Numbered from the stretch's first letter, positions 43,520 to 53,671 are shown. The stretch is DNA of 64,000 nt from Gari tellinella (GCA_922989275.2 OV277862.1:16473543-16537542), one strand, 5' to 3'. Translations and numbers: made by a program. Notes: generated by a model not told the origin, from the letters alone.

Positions 43520-43890
43520 ATTTAAGCAAGCTTTGAGAATCGAACGCAGAAATAAAGCAGACCATTTTGGGAATGAGTTGGAACTGGAAGAATCCGACGA
43601 CCATATGTCAGACTTCTATCCATTGATGCACTATCCCCTTAAAGGAATGGTGCAAAGGAAAAAACTGAGCGACTTACAAACCAAGCACTCAAAGACGCCG
43701 AGTGACTTACAGACATAGTCAGGCACTCGATTGCTGCTCTTGTAAAAGAGCAGCAAACGCACAGTCTAGTTCACCCCGTCGGAGCAAGACCGGTGCATAC
43801 AAATACAAATGACACCAAAGGCGTCAGTGATTACCCTTACGGGAATCTATTCAAAGAACGCAAGTATTGCACTTTTCAATGAAATTAGCA
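43520..43890 (+). pseudogene. Decayed coding sequence, unrecognised
   Basis: From 43533 one frame reads RIERRNKADHFGNELELEE and SDFYPLMHYPLKGMVQRK. A shifted frame then reads KEKTERLTNQALKDAE, TGA, LTDIVRHSIAALVKEQQ, HPVGARPVHTNTNDTKGV and YPYGNLFKERKYCTF before stopping. Codon use and composition look coding across the shift. With one internal stop and a frameshift it is best read as a pseudogene or old retroelement piece. Family unknown. Confidence 0.4.
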
Positions 43891-44189
43891 GAAGGGAAAT
43901 TTATGACATCTTAAATAAAACATTTCTAACATTCAGCAAGTTAATATAAATTCTAAAAGTAATACAAAAAGCTTTTGAATTCACATGGTTACATGGAAAT
44001 ATATCATAATAATTAATTCTTCATTCAATCTTATACTAGCTGTGCTATCTGAATTAATTTTAATTAAAATTATAAAACGTACATCAGTCGTTTTGTACTC
44101 CGTATCGCCACTAGCCCTAGATTAGCATATGAATAAAAGGTGTTAGGATCCCAGCACCCAGCTCATACATGTACCACCATTCTACTTAA

Positions 44190-44261
44190 GTGCTGATAGC
44201 TCAGTCGGTAGTGTGGTTGACTAACAATCAAAGGGTCATAGGTTCGAGTCTCATTCGAATC
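44190..44261 (+). pseudogene. tRNA-like sequence (Val AAC type)
   Basis: TAGCTCAGTCGGTAG fits box A and GGTTCGAGTC box B. The arm TTGACTAACAATCAA gives anticodon AAC. The acceptor halves GTGCTGA and TCGAATC pair poorly, so it is a tRNA pseudogene or SINE head. Seven T at 44267-44273 would end Pol III transcription. Confidence 0.5.
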
Positions 44262-44379
44262 AAAACTTTTTTTCCTTTTTTGTTTATTTTTTGTTTTAAA
44301 AAAAGTCCAATTCTATTGACTTGTGGGTAAATAACGCAGATAAAGGACATGTTTAGTCTTTGTTGGTTAGAATCATTGT

Positions 44380-44535
44380 TCGCTATATAGCTTGTCGAAT
44401 TACTTTTTGGTTCATGACTGACACACACCATTGTCTGGATGCAATGTCGTCTGCTTAAAATTGTCGTCTGCCTAAAATTGTCATCTGCTGTTTTTCTCAG
44501 AGTTACGTAATGGACATTTTGACATAAAAAACTTA
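44380..44535. mobile_element. HP-D left part, split by the 1.67-kb element
   Basis: GTCGTCTGCTTAAAATTGTC and TTTTTCTCAGAGTTACGTAA match the HP-D arm. The element continues at 46210 after the insertion at 44536-46209. Confidence 0.65.
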
Positions 44536-46209
44536 GACGTAACGTCAAAAGCTCATGCCCCCTTTGAAATATGCTCACATGACCGTTCATTTTGCCTTTC
44601 AAAGCATGTAAAGATTTAGTACAATACTAATGTTATGTATCAAAATGAACATCCAAGATTTCTGAATGTCATGATGCATTCATATTTTAGAAATATACAA
44701 AACGCGATTAAAATGAGTCGTCATTACTAGTAATGATCAGTAAAAAATCCAATGTCCCATGTTTCATTTTCATACAGTTGTTTGTGAAGAAACGTACATG
44801 TTCCGTACAAACGCGGGTAATTGCATACATTTCATCTGCAGCGTTGACGGAACATCATTTCCAGATATAATGCACACAATTGTTTTAAAATTCTACATTA
44901 ATGGAAGACAGAATGGAGGATAAATCAAAGTAAGAGAATATGTCCCATGCTCCCAAAAAATTGTAAGCACTGTTTTTAATCAAATATCTGACATATAAAT
45001 AATTTATATTAGTTCATTAATTCTTGTTGGCAAAATACACTTTTTGTCCTGTTTTGAAAATTAGTGTCGTTTTACCAAAAGCGCTTCAGATATTTCTGTA
45101 ATCCGTGAAATGGATTGTCCATTCAAATGTCCCAAAGTAAGAAAACAACGTCATATTTACTTATTCCGAAAAACTGGCGCTGTTTTATTCAAATAATAAT
45201 GAATTTTAGCAAAAAAATAGTCTGATAGAAAAAATACACTTTTTCTTGTGATTATTTTGATATATAAATTATTGTACGTTTCAATTTACTAATTTTTTAA
45301 TTTACCAAACAAATTGTCCCTAAGAAATGTCCCAGACGCTGGTTTATATTTGTGTACATAACGTTGACGTTCGAATAATTAGACGTTTAAACATTTTTCG
45401 AGGTTGTGTTTGTTTGTAGTTGTTTATATCTAAAGGAAATTTGCAGATATAAAATAGAAACGTCCGTGTAAATTTAAAAAGAAACAAACTGGTATATTTG
45501 TAAAAAAAAAAAAGACCATCGCCGTGTCTCTACAGAACATCCGAAAGAACGCGTGTAAAAATATAAATAACAATAGTTTTTTATTGACTAGCTCTACGTA
45601 CAACTCTAGATCCAACTTCGAGTGAATTTCAAATTATAAAATGTAGCAGCATAAACAAATATAAGTTACCACATTGAAATTGCCGCAACTGATACTGGTC
45701 TGTATGGGTCCAGAAAACATGGCGCGTACCAATGAATTGTAAAGAATGTAGACCTTGATTTGATCAGACGCCGCATATGCATACGGATGTTGACCTGAGT
45801 CTAGCCTGATTGTCATAGTCTGTACTTTAAGTAAAATAGATGGGCTCATTTATTGTATGCGCAACTGCTTACAGTCAACAAACCAAACCCGGCTTTCCTC
45901 TTTATTTCTTCAAAGTCTCGACAGCCTTTTCATTGTCCACTCCTCAAACACATTGAATATGACAGATGTACCTACTTGGGGTCGTGGGGGAAAACCAACC
46001 GTACCATTATAGCCAATATTGATTTTTAATGGGGAAACTGGTGTCATAATTGACGTCACAAGTATTTGTTAAATTTACGTCATCAGTGAAAAAACCACGA
46101 TAAATGGTACATGTATAGACGGTTCATTAGCCTGGTAGATCTATACTAGTACAACTGTATTTCAACGTCATGTGTAACGCCGTGGGGCATGAGCTTTTGA
46201 CGTTACGTC
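44536..46209. mobile_element. 1.67-kb inverted-end element (family M)
   Basis: GACGTAACGTCAAAAGCTCA plus TGCCCC at the left is exactly complementary to the right end, 26 bp without mismatch. TA stands at 44534-44535 and 46210-46211. Both flanks are HP-D sequence, and intact HP-D copies read AAAACTTAATGACGAG across the site. The interior is AT-rich with an HP-C scrap near 45750. No transposase frame was found, so it is non-autonomous. Confidence 0.75.
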
Positions 46210-46427
46210 TAAATGATGAGTGACAAACAGCGTGATTCAAGATCAGACGCCGCGTTACGCGGCGTCTGATCTGGAATCAATCTGTTTGCAAAGTTCCCTC
46301 CGATAACGTCTCCCTCCAAACAACGCATACAATTTGTGTCTCCTGTTGGGTGTATCACCTGGTTCCTCTTGTCCGTAGAATTGTGCACCTTGAAAGGGAG
46401 AAGCATGTCCTAGACATGCACTGTAGA
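46210..46427. mobile_element. HP-D right part
   Basis: GATGAGTGACAAACAGCGTG, a GACGCCGCGTTACGCGGCGTC palindrome, then the GGGAG...CACTGTA end with an extra CACCTGGTTCCTCTTGTCC insertion. Confidence 0.65.
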
Positions 46428-46440
46428 TCGTAAGACCAAA

Positions 46441-46552
46441 TCATGCATTGGTTATGTTCCGTACTGCAATCACGCTATTGCAGTCCTCAGTCATTGTGCA
46501 CAAACTGGCACACTCTGCAACACTCCGTGCTGGTACCTCAAACCTTATGACA
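46441..46552 (-). pseudogene. PAN/Apple-like exon, probably relic
   Basis: The minus frame reads VIRFEVPARSVAECASLC, then TMTEDCNSVIAVRNITNA and TGA. The ECASLC-x5-CNS spacing is typical of PAN/Apple modules, which are extracellular protein- or carbohydrate-binding domains. A possible acceptor (TTATAGTAG) precedes it. The module is cut short, lacking the C-terminal cysteines, and an HP-D copy abuts its 3' side. No partner exon was found nearby. It is a fragment or pseudogene of a secreted or membrane protein. Confidence 0.45.
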
Positions 46553-46904
46553 CTACTATAACAGAGCTAGTTAACAGACGACTCGTCTAAGTTGTTACCA
46601 TTGTTTAATATCCTAATAATCTTTCAAATGTGTATACGTCTAAACACCAAAGAACAGGAGCTTCGTATGGCTGTTTTAGAGATGGAGCAATGTATTTTAA
46701 ACAGGATTGTTGTTGCTAACTACATCACTTAAGTTAACGTACGTGTCTTCACTATAGCTTGTATTAAATGCATGTTCCGTGGAACCTTTTTGTTCTTTTA
46801 TTCTGTTTGTAAAAGACTGGCGTCTTCTTTTGGCGTTTTGGAAGCAGCTTCCCTAAGGTGTGTGTTGTTTAGCTGACGTGGTTAGTTAAGAAATTAATTG
46901 ATTT

Positions 46905-47057
46905 TTTCGGCGTTTAAGCGAAATAAACGACAAAAATGATTTGCAAATTCCATGAATCGCCAATACGATTGAATTTGCCGATCATTTGCTGTCGTTGTTA
47001 GCAATTCATGGAGTTTGCTGGTAATTTTCTGTCGTTTATTTAGCTTAATCACAAAAA
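46905..47057. mobile_element. Foldback element (family R)
   Basis: AAGCGAAATAAACGACAAAA at the left mirrors TTTTCTGTCGTTTATTTAGC at the right. The inner arms are TTGCAAATTCCATGAAT and ATTCATGGAGTTTGC. Confidence 0.65.
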
Positions 47058-47357
47058 AAAACCTCAGTTCATTTCTTATAATATATTTGCTGTAATTCAA
47101 ATGAATATTTTATTGGTATTCATGTAAGTTTAATCCATATTAGAGGTTGTTAACACGAATAATGCGTACCCTGAAAGGAATAACCATAACGGCCGTGGCC
47201 GGCGTTACTGAAGCAACACAACAAAATGATCGCCGAGAGCAGACTATAAGCCCCGCGTCCTCTACAAGTCCCGCCCCAAGAGAAATTGCGTTTATATAAA
47301 ATTAACGTCATTTTGTTCAATGGAATTGAATGGGGCGAATGTAAATATTTCCAGATA

Positions 47358-47563
47358 CAGTAAAACCTCGCTATTACGACCACTAAATTATGTTAATTAT
47401 TAGGGTGTTTACGATAGGTGACCGCTTAAAGCAAGGTGACAGTGAAACAGAAAGCTCCTATAGGAGCTTTCTGTTTCACTGTAACCTTGCTTTCAGCTGT
47501 CACCTATCTATTATACACTCAATTAGCCTTCGTTTAAGTGGTCGTAATAGCGAGGTTTTACTG
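47358..47563. mobile_element. HP-E foldback MITE
   Basis: TA-flanked CAGTAAAACCTCGCTATTAC and complement. Core AAGCAAGGTGACAGTGAAAC, apex CTCCTATAGGAG. Confidence 0.85.
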
Positions 47564-47913
47564 TACCTAATGGATCGTGGATGGCATTGTCCTGTTTCTG
47601 ATTCGTAGCTCAGTCTGTGGTTCTGCCAGTTTGTAATCGTCAGCAAACCCATATTGACCAATGTCTGTCTTGAGTTTATTGTCTGTCTTGAGGACGCGGG
47701 GCTTATGAATCTGCTCTCGGCGATTCATTTTGTTGCGTTGCTTCAGTGTGGCGCCATGCAATGAAGACACGTACAAAAACTAAGATGTTGTAATTACCTA
47801 CAACAATCCTATTTAAAATACAGTGATCCATCCCTACAACGGCCCATCTGAACAACGATTCCATCCGAACAACAACGCTAGCGACTTTCCCCCTAACAAC
47901 TTCGGCTGCTTAA

Positions 47914-48448
47914 AGAGGCTCGCAACCGGATTTAGCATTAAAATAGTAATTTGTAAATATATGTCAAATGCTTATATAAATGGGTAAGATTCAGTTTAGG
48001 ATAATAAATTCTGTTGAAAAATCCATTTCAAAAAAAAAAAAAGAAGAAGCCCTGGTGGGATTCGAACCCGTGACCCTCCATGCGGAGAGAAACGTGAAAA
48101 AAGAGGAAGCTCCTATACTACCTCGACTACCAGCGCTCTCTATATCTATAATAGCGAATTAACGTACTTCAGTAGTAGCGATCGATAGTACTTTTACTAC
48201 TTTATTCGTCTCGGGTTTATGTCTGAGCCCGTGTAAAGAAGCAACAACAACAACTATACCGTTAGCTAACGCTATAGAAAAACGATGGAAAGTATCTTAA
48301 AAAACTAAGATTCGGTGCCGATTCTTGAGACTTTTTTTTGGACTGATCATATTTTTTTAATGTCAGAAGCCAAATAATGCCACAAATTTGCTTTTATTTG
48401 AGTATTTTATTTTATTTTGACAAGTACACCATCCGGTTGCGAGTCCCT
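47914..48448 (-). mobile_element. TTAA element with internal tRNA-like unit, copy 2
   Basis: Inverted ends AGAGGCTCGCAACCGGAT and ATCCGGTTGCGAGTCCCT, TTAA at 47910-47913 and 48449-48452. It matches copy 1 (32346-32878) along its length in reverse orientation, including AATTTGTGGCATTATTTGGC-type sequence and the tRNA-like unit. Confidence 0.85.
48049..48136 (-). pseudogene. tRNA-like unit inside the TTAA element, copy 2
   Basis: Read on minus, GCGCTGG opens and CCAGGGC closes with six of seven acceptor pairs. Box A-like TAGTCGAGGTAGTATAGG and a perfect box B GGTTCGAATCC are present, with a long middle section as in class II tRNAs. It is better preserved than copy 1. Confidence 0.6.
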
Positions 48449-48659
48449 TTAAAATTGTCGGCTGCTATTTTTCTCATAGTCACATTTTGGACATTTTTAC
48501 AAAAAAAAGACAGCATGACGAGTAACACACGTGAATGCTGAATATAAAAGGACGATGATTTGGTGGTGACTGTATTAGTCAGGTAACAACGTCATAAAAA
48601 CAATGAAATGACCTAGCAAAGTGGAGATTTGTTGCAGTCGACAGAATATTGCAAACGGC

Positions 48660-48960
48660 AATGACGTAGTGCTCAATGACGTGGCATGCCCAACTCTAGA
48701 TACAATGAAACCCAATGGGAGACACAGATTATTATGCTGTTCAGTGGGAGTTGTTTTAGGGAGGGAAATTAAGACTTGGTTTATATTTGCAAACAGCTTT
48801 AAACAAGATAAGACGCCGCGTTAAGCGGCGTCTGAACTGGATTCAAGCTGTTTGTTAGTCGTCATAATATTTATTCTGCCAAATTGTCAACTTATATATA
48901 ACTTTAAGAAAAACGGCAGACGACAAATTTAAACAGATGATAGGTCTACCGTAGCTGCCG
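48660..48960. mobile_element. HP-D foldback MITE, diverged ends
   Basis: AATGGGAGACACAGATTATT, GGGAGTTGTTTTAGGGAGGG, core GACGCCGCGTTAAGCGGCGTC, then the AGACGACAAATTTAAACAG arm. Confidence 0.7.
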
Positions 48961-49539
48961 CAAAAAATACAGAATCTGATTATATATACATATCTTCGAC
49001 ATTCCGCTTTTCCTGGCCTATCATATTGTTTCGGTCAAAATCAGTGAGTTATACTCTCTCTTATTATTCCATCAACCGACGTCCTTCGTCGTAAAATAAA
49101 ACGGAAGGTGATGACTGAAGAGGTGCGCTTCTGGTGGCTCCAAAGGCAGTGTGAGAGGTTCCAAAAGGTTAATTGGTTGTTGAAAGATATTTTTGAACGT
49201 CGATGGTTTTAGTACCTACTATACATGTATTTAGGAAGTCAGATTAGGGTGAAGGCCATTCATGCTCCTGAATGAGATCGTCACTCCACTCCCAAATATT
49301 TACATTCACCCCATTCAATTCCATTGGACAAAGTGACGTTCAATTTGTATAAACGCTATTTCTCTAGGGGCGGGATTTGTGTATACAATTCCGCAGAGGA
49401 GGCGGGGCTTATTGGTCTCCTATCCGCGAATCACTTTGTTGCGTTCCTTCAGTAGTGCCGTTTCGGCTATTCCTTTCAAGGTACACATTATTCGTATTAA
49501 CAACCTCTAATATGGATATCACATACATGCATCATATTG

Positions 49540-49862
49540 GGCGTTTTGACAAATAGAAACATATGACGAGTGACAAACGGCTTGGATCCAAATCAGACGC
49601 CGCGTCTGATCTAGATTCAAACTGTTCGCAAATGTAAGCCAATTTCCCTCCCTAAACCAACTCCCTCCGAACAACGCACACACTCATTGTCTCTTATTCG
49701 TCTTAAGGCACAATCTGCCTTACTTTCAGCCTAATTCAAGCTACCATCGTCTAGGATAAAAAAGTATGGTGAATATTTATAACTGTATAAAGTGAAAATA
49801 TTTTCTTCAGTGGAGGAATAAGTTAAATGCGTAAAAATGTGTTTTATAGGGAAAATTGTTAA
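49540..49862. mobile_element. HP-D fragment followed by an HP-A right half
   Basis: 49540-49692 is HP-D with a compressed core (GACGCCGCGTCTGATC). 49697-49862 is an HP-A right arm (GGCACAATCTGCCTTACTTT to the GGAGGAATAAGTTAAATGCG arm). It ends about 20 bp before gene 3 exon 1. Confidence 0.65.
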
Positions 49863-49882
49863 ACACTGTACTTTTCTTTCAG

Positions 49883-49994
49883 CCTAACAGCGGCAGTTAG
49901 CGTTTACCGACAGGCTGGCATGATTTGGCAGCTCTTCCGAGGGCCGCGGACACCCAAGCCTACTTCTACGGAATCAGGCCTGCCACTGCTACAG
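49883..49994 (+). pseudogene. Gene 3 exon 1 (kinase gene, 5'-most exon seen)
   Basis: Acceptor TGTACTTTTCTTTCAG and donor ACAG followed by GTAAGAAC bound 112 nt. The frame compatible with the next exon reads RLPTGWHDLAALPRAADTQ, then AYFYGIRPATAT. A TAG lies in that frame at 49898-49900 if the first acceptor is used. An alternative AG at 49899-49900 would skip it in phase. The exon ends in phase 1, matching exon 2. No domain recognised. Earlier exons were not found. It is coding-like, but disabled status is uncertain. Confidence 0.5.
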
Positions 49995-50010
49995 GTAAGA
50001 ACCAGTTTAA

Positions 50011-50189
50011 CCCCTTCACTGTCGTGATGTCATCAATTTTAAACAATTCTCTTCTGCTTTTATTTCTCAAACTTTTCTTAGTATTTTGATTAAAGAAATA
50101 TTGAAATGAGTGTCAAACAGTTTTGATCATGATCAAGATCAAAACTGTTTGCAAATAACCATCGTACTCGGGGTAAGGCAGTCAAGGGG
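50011..50189. mobile_element. HP-C copy with collapsed core, in gene 3 intron 1
   Basis: TTAA on both sides, CCCCTTCACTGTCGTGATGT end. The core is only CAAACAGTTTTGATCATGAT then AAGATCAAAACTGTTTGC; the GACGCC section is gone. It starts 16 bp after the exon 1 donor. Confidence 0.8.
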
Positions 50190-50337
50190 TTAAACGTTAT
50201 TTTTCGGTCACATTGGGAAAGATATCCGGTTAACAACAGAGCTAGTAAATGAATAACTATATGAGAAAGTTGTATTATAAATAATCATTGAGGGTAGTAC
50301 AAAACCTGAAAACCGTGTCTGACATCTAATCTATGTT

Positions 50338-50530
50338 CTGTCGTGACATCATCATCTTTAAACAATTGTCGTCTGCTGGTAGATCTATTTCTCAATTTTA
50401 GATTGAGGTTAATTGAATAAAGTAATAACGAATGAGCATTAAACAGGTTAGATCCTGATCAGACAACGCGTTAAGCGGTGTCTGATCAGGATCCAAACTA
50501 TTTGCAAATAATCGTTGTATTCGGGATACG
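50338..50530. mobile_element. HP-C-like hairpin element
   Basis: ACAATTGTCGTCTGCTGG arm and core GATCCTGATCAGACAACGCG with the return GGTGTCTGATCAGGATCC. Confidence 0.65.
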
Positions 50531-50653
50531 ATACCACTCCTTTCTGGGCCTTTTCTCAGACTGTCTTTTTCTTTCACTCGCTCTCTCTCTCCCTCTCTTT
50601 CATTCCCTCTCTTCATCCTCTCTTTACCAGCTAGCCTCTCTGTTGTATTTTGA

Positions 50654-50795
50654 ACAGCGCTTATAAATCGTTTGAGTTGAGTCTGAGTGCGTTCTGAAGC
50701 ATTTGATAGGTCAGATTTGAGCCTAGGCTCAAATCTGACCAATCAAATGCTTGAGAACGATATCAGACTCAACTCAAACTCTTTATAAGCATGGA
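50654..50795. mobile_element. HP-K foldback element, near-perfect palindrome
   Basis: GCTTATAAATCGTTTGAGTT at the left and AACTCAAACTCTTTATAAGC at the right. The arms meet at GAGCCTAGGCTC. About 140 bp is palindromic with few mismatches. A CT-rich tract (50571-50640) precedes it. Confidence 0.8.
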
Positions 50796-50859
50796 CCCTG
50801 TTCTAATGAATTAAACCAAATGTTGTATCTCTCGTTTTCGTTTCGTCAGAGATGCATTG

Positions 50860-51052
50860 TGTTTAATGTGTTCCTTAATGCACATTCTGCTTTACAATCA
50901 GCCTGTTTTAAGGTACCATTTCCTAGCATATAGGATATAGGATACATGTTTCTAATGATACATGTTCATGACTGTATAGATTGGAACTATTTTCTTCAGT
51001 GGAGAAATAAAATGAATGCGCTAAAAGGCGATTCTATGGGGGAAAGGGTTAA
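50860..51052. mobile_element. HP-A right half
   Basis: CCTTAATGCACATTCTGCTT through the GTGGAGAAATAAAATGAATG arm to GGGGGAAAGGGTTAA. The left half and hairpin are missing. Confidence 0.7.
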
Positions 51053-51126
51053 TAATAATGAAGTATGTGTTGTTGTTGTTGTTGTTATTATTATCATTAT
51101 AAAGATGTGTTCACTGTTTCAATTAG

Positions 51127-51348
51127 GTCTATTCAAAAAGATTGGAGGGATTACAGTACTGCCTGGTATTCAATAATCCAACGATGACGTCATCTACCCA
51201 GAGGCAATTGAATATGTCCTGACACAAATAACCCATGCACAGACAGAAACACTACCGCGCCCCTATGGTTTGAACCTTTGGGCTGCATCTGAGAGGACAA
51301 ATGGCGTTCAGGCATTATTCAGTGGCGCAAAGCGAACGTCATGGACAG
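51127..51348 (+). pseudogene. Gene 3 exon 2
   Basis: Acceptor TTCACTGTTTCAATTAG and donor ACAG followed by GTATGAGG. In the frame shared with the neighbours it reads LFKKIGGITVLPGIQ, then TAA (51174-51176), then SNDDVIYPEAIEYVLTQ, and LNLWAASERTNGVQALFSG to TSWT. The TAA would truncate the protein. A second acceptor-like CTACCCAG at 51194-51201 starts the exon past the stop in a compatible phase. The 3' part is clearly protein-like. The exon ends in phase 1. Function of this region is unknown. Confidence 0.6.
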
Positions 51349-51380
51349 GTATGAGGCATTACTAGTGCATCTGAAAATGA

Positions 51381-51569
51381 TTTACCCCTTCACTGCCGTG
51401 ACGTCATCAATTTTAAACAATTTTCGTCTGCTTTTATTTTAATTTAAGTTAATTTTTAGGTATTTTGACCTAAGAAATATTGAAATGAGTGGCAAACGCG
51501 GTGTCTGATCAGAATCCTAATGTTTGCAAAATTACCATTGTGCTCAGGGTAAGGCAGTGAAGGGGTTAA
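51381..51569. mobile_element. HP-C copy, core partly lost, in gene 3 intron 2
   Basis: TTACCCCTTCACTGCCGTG left end and GGCAGTGAAGGGGTTAA right end. One arm of the core hairpin is deleted (CAAACGCGGTGTCTGATC). Confidence 0.75.
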
Positions 51570-51841
51570 CCCGTTTTTTTTTAATTCTAAAGAGTACATT
51601 GGCTAACTTGTTAGACGATTGTGTGGTTTGTGTTTAATTTCTAATGCCAAACAAGCTAAATCATAAAGCGAACAACTATTTAATTAGATTCGAACTTGGA
51701 CAATAAGAAATGATAAACAAGTTACCACTTTGGAATTGGTGCATTGAAACAATTCCAAATGAAAGAAATAATTTATGTCATATTTCAACGGGGCTATTGA
51801 AGAAACAAGAGCTTATTATATTTTATATCCTATTTCAACAG

Positions 51842-51991
51842 AACTATTGAAGAAACCAGAATTATCCGATGGACTGTACAAGTCGGACATCGTATCACAC
51901 ACCGTCATTGATACACAGCGAAGCCCCGCCGTGTCTGACAAGACCAGTGAGCTCAAAGCCAAAGAGTCCATGGGTTCTCTGAAAATGAAAG
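51842..51991 (+). CDS. Gene 3 exon 3
   Basis: Acceptor ATATCCTATTTCAACAG and donor AAAG followed by GTAAAAAT bound 150 nt with no stop. Two bases complete the codon left by exon 2, then LLKKPELSDGLYKSDIVS, TVIDTQRSPAVSDKTSEL and ESMGSLKMK follow. It ends in phase 1, matching the kinase exon. The sequence is hydrophilic and likely a disordered linker before the Ser-rich segment and kinase domain. An upstream near-duplicate of its first 40 bp (51775-51815) sits in the intron. Confidence 0.65.
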
Positions 51992-52491
51992 GTAAAAATA
52001 GAAATACCCAGATTATTCTTCTGCATATTATGGACGAATTTGTTATTACTGTTTCTCGGCGCCTCATCTGGATACAAACTGTTCGACACTCTGTGGTAAT
52101 ATTCTCTGAAAAAATGCCTTTGAATCAAGTTTTCACACTGAGGGCGAATTTATGTGATTCCTATTGCAAACAATTTGGACCTAGTTGAGAGACCGAGTTT
52201 CTGGGTGTCTTCATCTGGATCCAAACTGCTTGATACTCTGATGAATTTTATTGTTTTCTGAAAGAAAATGCATTTGAATTAAGTTTGAGAATTGTTACAG
52301 ACGACCATAAGAAATACGAAAGACTCAAGCAGGAAACGCAAAACAAACAATACACCCACATCTCAAGCAGAACACACACATAGTCATACCACAACAAACA
52401 CACACAGTCTCACACACACACGCACGCGCAATACCATTCCTTCATCTACAGAATAAATAGAAAAACAACACGCAAGACAAACATAAAGCAA

Positions 52492-52626
52492 AGTGAATAT
52501 AGGAGCCCTCCTTGGTACGGTCAGTAGCAATCAATAATTAATTATAACTTAATTATCAACAACCACTGGGGGGTTAAATCCGGGTTTAGGGGCGCCCAAC
52601 CTCACTCTTATCTCCTATATTCACCT
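52492..52626. mobile_element. Short inverted-end element (family S)
   Basis: GTGAATATAGGAG at the left and CTCCTATATTCAC at the right are exact complements, 135 bp end to end. The interior includes GGTACGGTCAGTAGC and GGGGCGCCC. One copy only. HP-C scraps lie at 52040-52280 and a CA-rich tract at 52370-52430. Confidence 0.45.
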
Positions 52627-52887
52627 ATAAAGACGAACAGTGTACATAAAATATAAACCTTGTTCCAAAACCTTATAATCAAAAAGACCGCCAACGCAGT
52701 AAGTAAATACATGTAAAACATCTAACACAAATTCCATGACAAGATTATTAGTAACGTGGGAAAGAATTAAACATTCAAGCCCGTGTTAAAAATAACCCAC
52801 TATGGCAACGGTCAAATTGTACAAATGTCTGCAGACGACAATAACACAGTGTGCAGAAGTTTAAAGTTTATACAACAGTGATCTTAA

Positions 52888-53137
52888 TTAACCCATTACC
52901 CCATAGCCTGTTTCCAACTTTGAAAATAGGTTACTAATTAAAGCAGGTTGAAAGTAAAGCAGAATGCGTCTTAAGGCGCATTCTGCTTTTCTTTCAGTCT
53001 GCACTAGGCTACAATCTTCTAGAATATAGAAAAATGTTTCTTATCATACATATTGACAGTTTAAATTGGAACCATTTTTTGCAGTTTAGAAATAAATTAA
53101 AGGCGTCAAAAGGCGTATTTTTTGGGTAATGGATTAA
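52888..53137. mobile_element. HP-A foldback MITE
   Basis: TTAA at both ends, CCCATTACCCCATAGCCTG, core AGCAGGTTGAAAGTAAAGCA, apex GCGTCTTAAGGCGC. Confidence 0.8.
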
Positions 53138-53149
53138 AAGACAGATTAA

Positions 53150-53650
53150 CTGACAGTAGTCATATTGAACAGACAGAATAACTTACAGTGGTAACATTTA
53201 ACAGACCGTTTCACTTACAGTGATCATATTGAACCGACCGTTTCACTAACAGTGGTCATAATTAACTGACAGTGGTCATATTTAACCGACAGTTACACTT
53301 ACAGTGGTCATATTGAACAGACAGTTTCACAAACAGTGATCATATTGATTATACAGTTTCACTTACAAAAGTCAAATTTAACACTTCACTTACCGTAGTC
53401 ATATTCAACCGACATTTTCACTTAAAATGGTCATGTTTAAAAATAACAGACAGTTTCACTTACAATGGTCAAACTGAAAAGCCAATGTCACGAACAGTGG
53501 TCATACTGAACAGCCAGATTCACTTAAAATGGCCATATTTAACAGCTAGTTTCACTAAAAGTGGTCATAGTTAACAGACAGGTTTACTTACAGTGGTCAT
53601 ATTAAACAGACAGTGTCACTAAAAGTGATCATATTTAACAGCAAAATTCA
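53150..53650. repeat. ~32-bp tandem repeat, about 15 units, before the kinase exon
   Basis: Diverged units of the form ACAGTGGTCATATTGAACAG then ACAGTTTCACTT fill the intron up to 20 bp before the exon acceptor. Confidence 0.85.
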
Positions 53651-53671
53651 CTCTTTTACTCTCTTTTTCAG

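Larger units (their letters stand above)
47820..48530. mobile_element. HP-D half split by the tRNA-bearing TTAA element
   Basis: CAGTGATCCATCCCTACAAC to CTTCGGCTGC, then the insertion, then AATTGTCGGCTGCTATTTTT. Joining the flanks at TTAA gives CTGCTTAAAATTGTCG, the sequence of uninterrupted HP-D copies (for example near 62137). Confidence 0.75.
47137..49516. mobile_element. Long-terminal-inverted-repeat element (family N), heavily nested
   Basis: 47137-47357 and the complement of 49292-49516 match over about 220 bp (for example ATTAGAGGTTGTTAA, GGAATTGAATGGGG and TAAGCCCCGC blocks). A third partial copy of the inner arm lies at 47690-47760. Inside are HP-E (47358-47563), an HP-D half split by the tRNA-bearing element, and another HP-D (48660-48960). 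The minus frame at 47567-47700 (TDIGQYGFADDYKLAEPQ) is protein-like but unrecognised. Confidence 0.55.
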
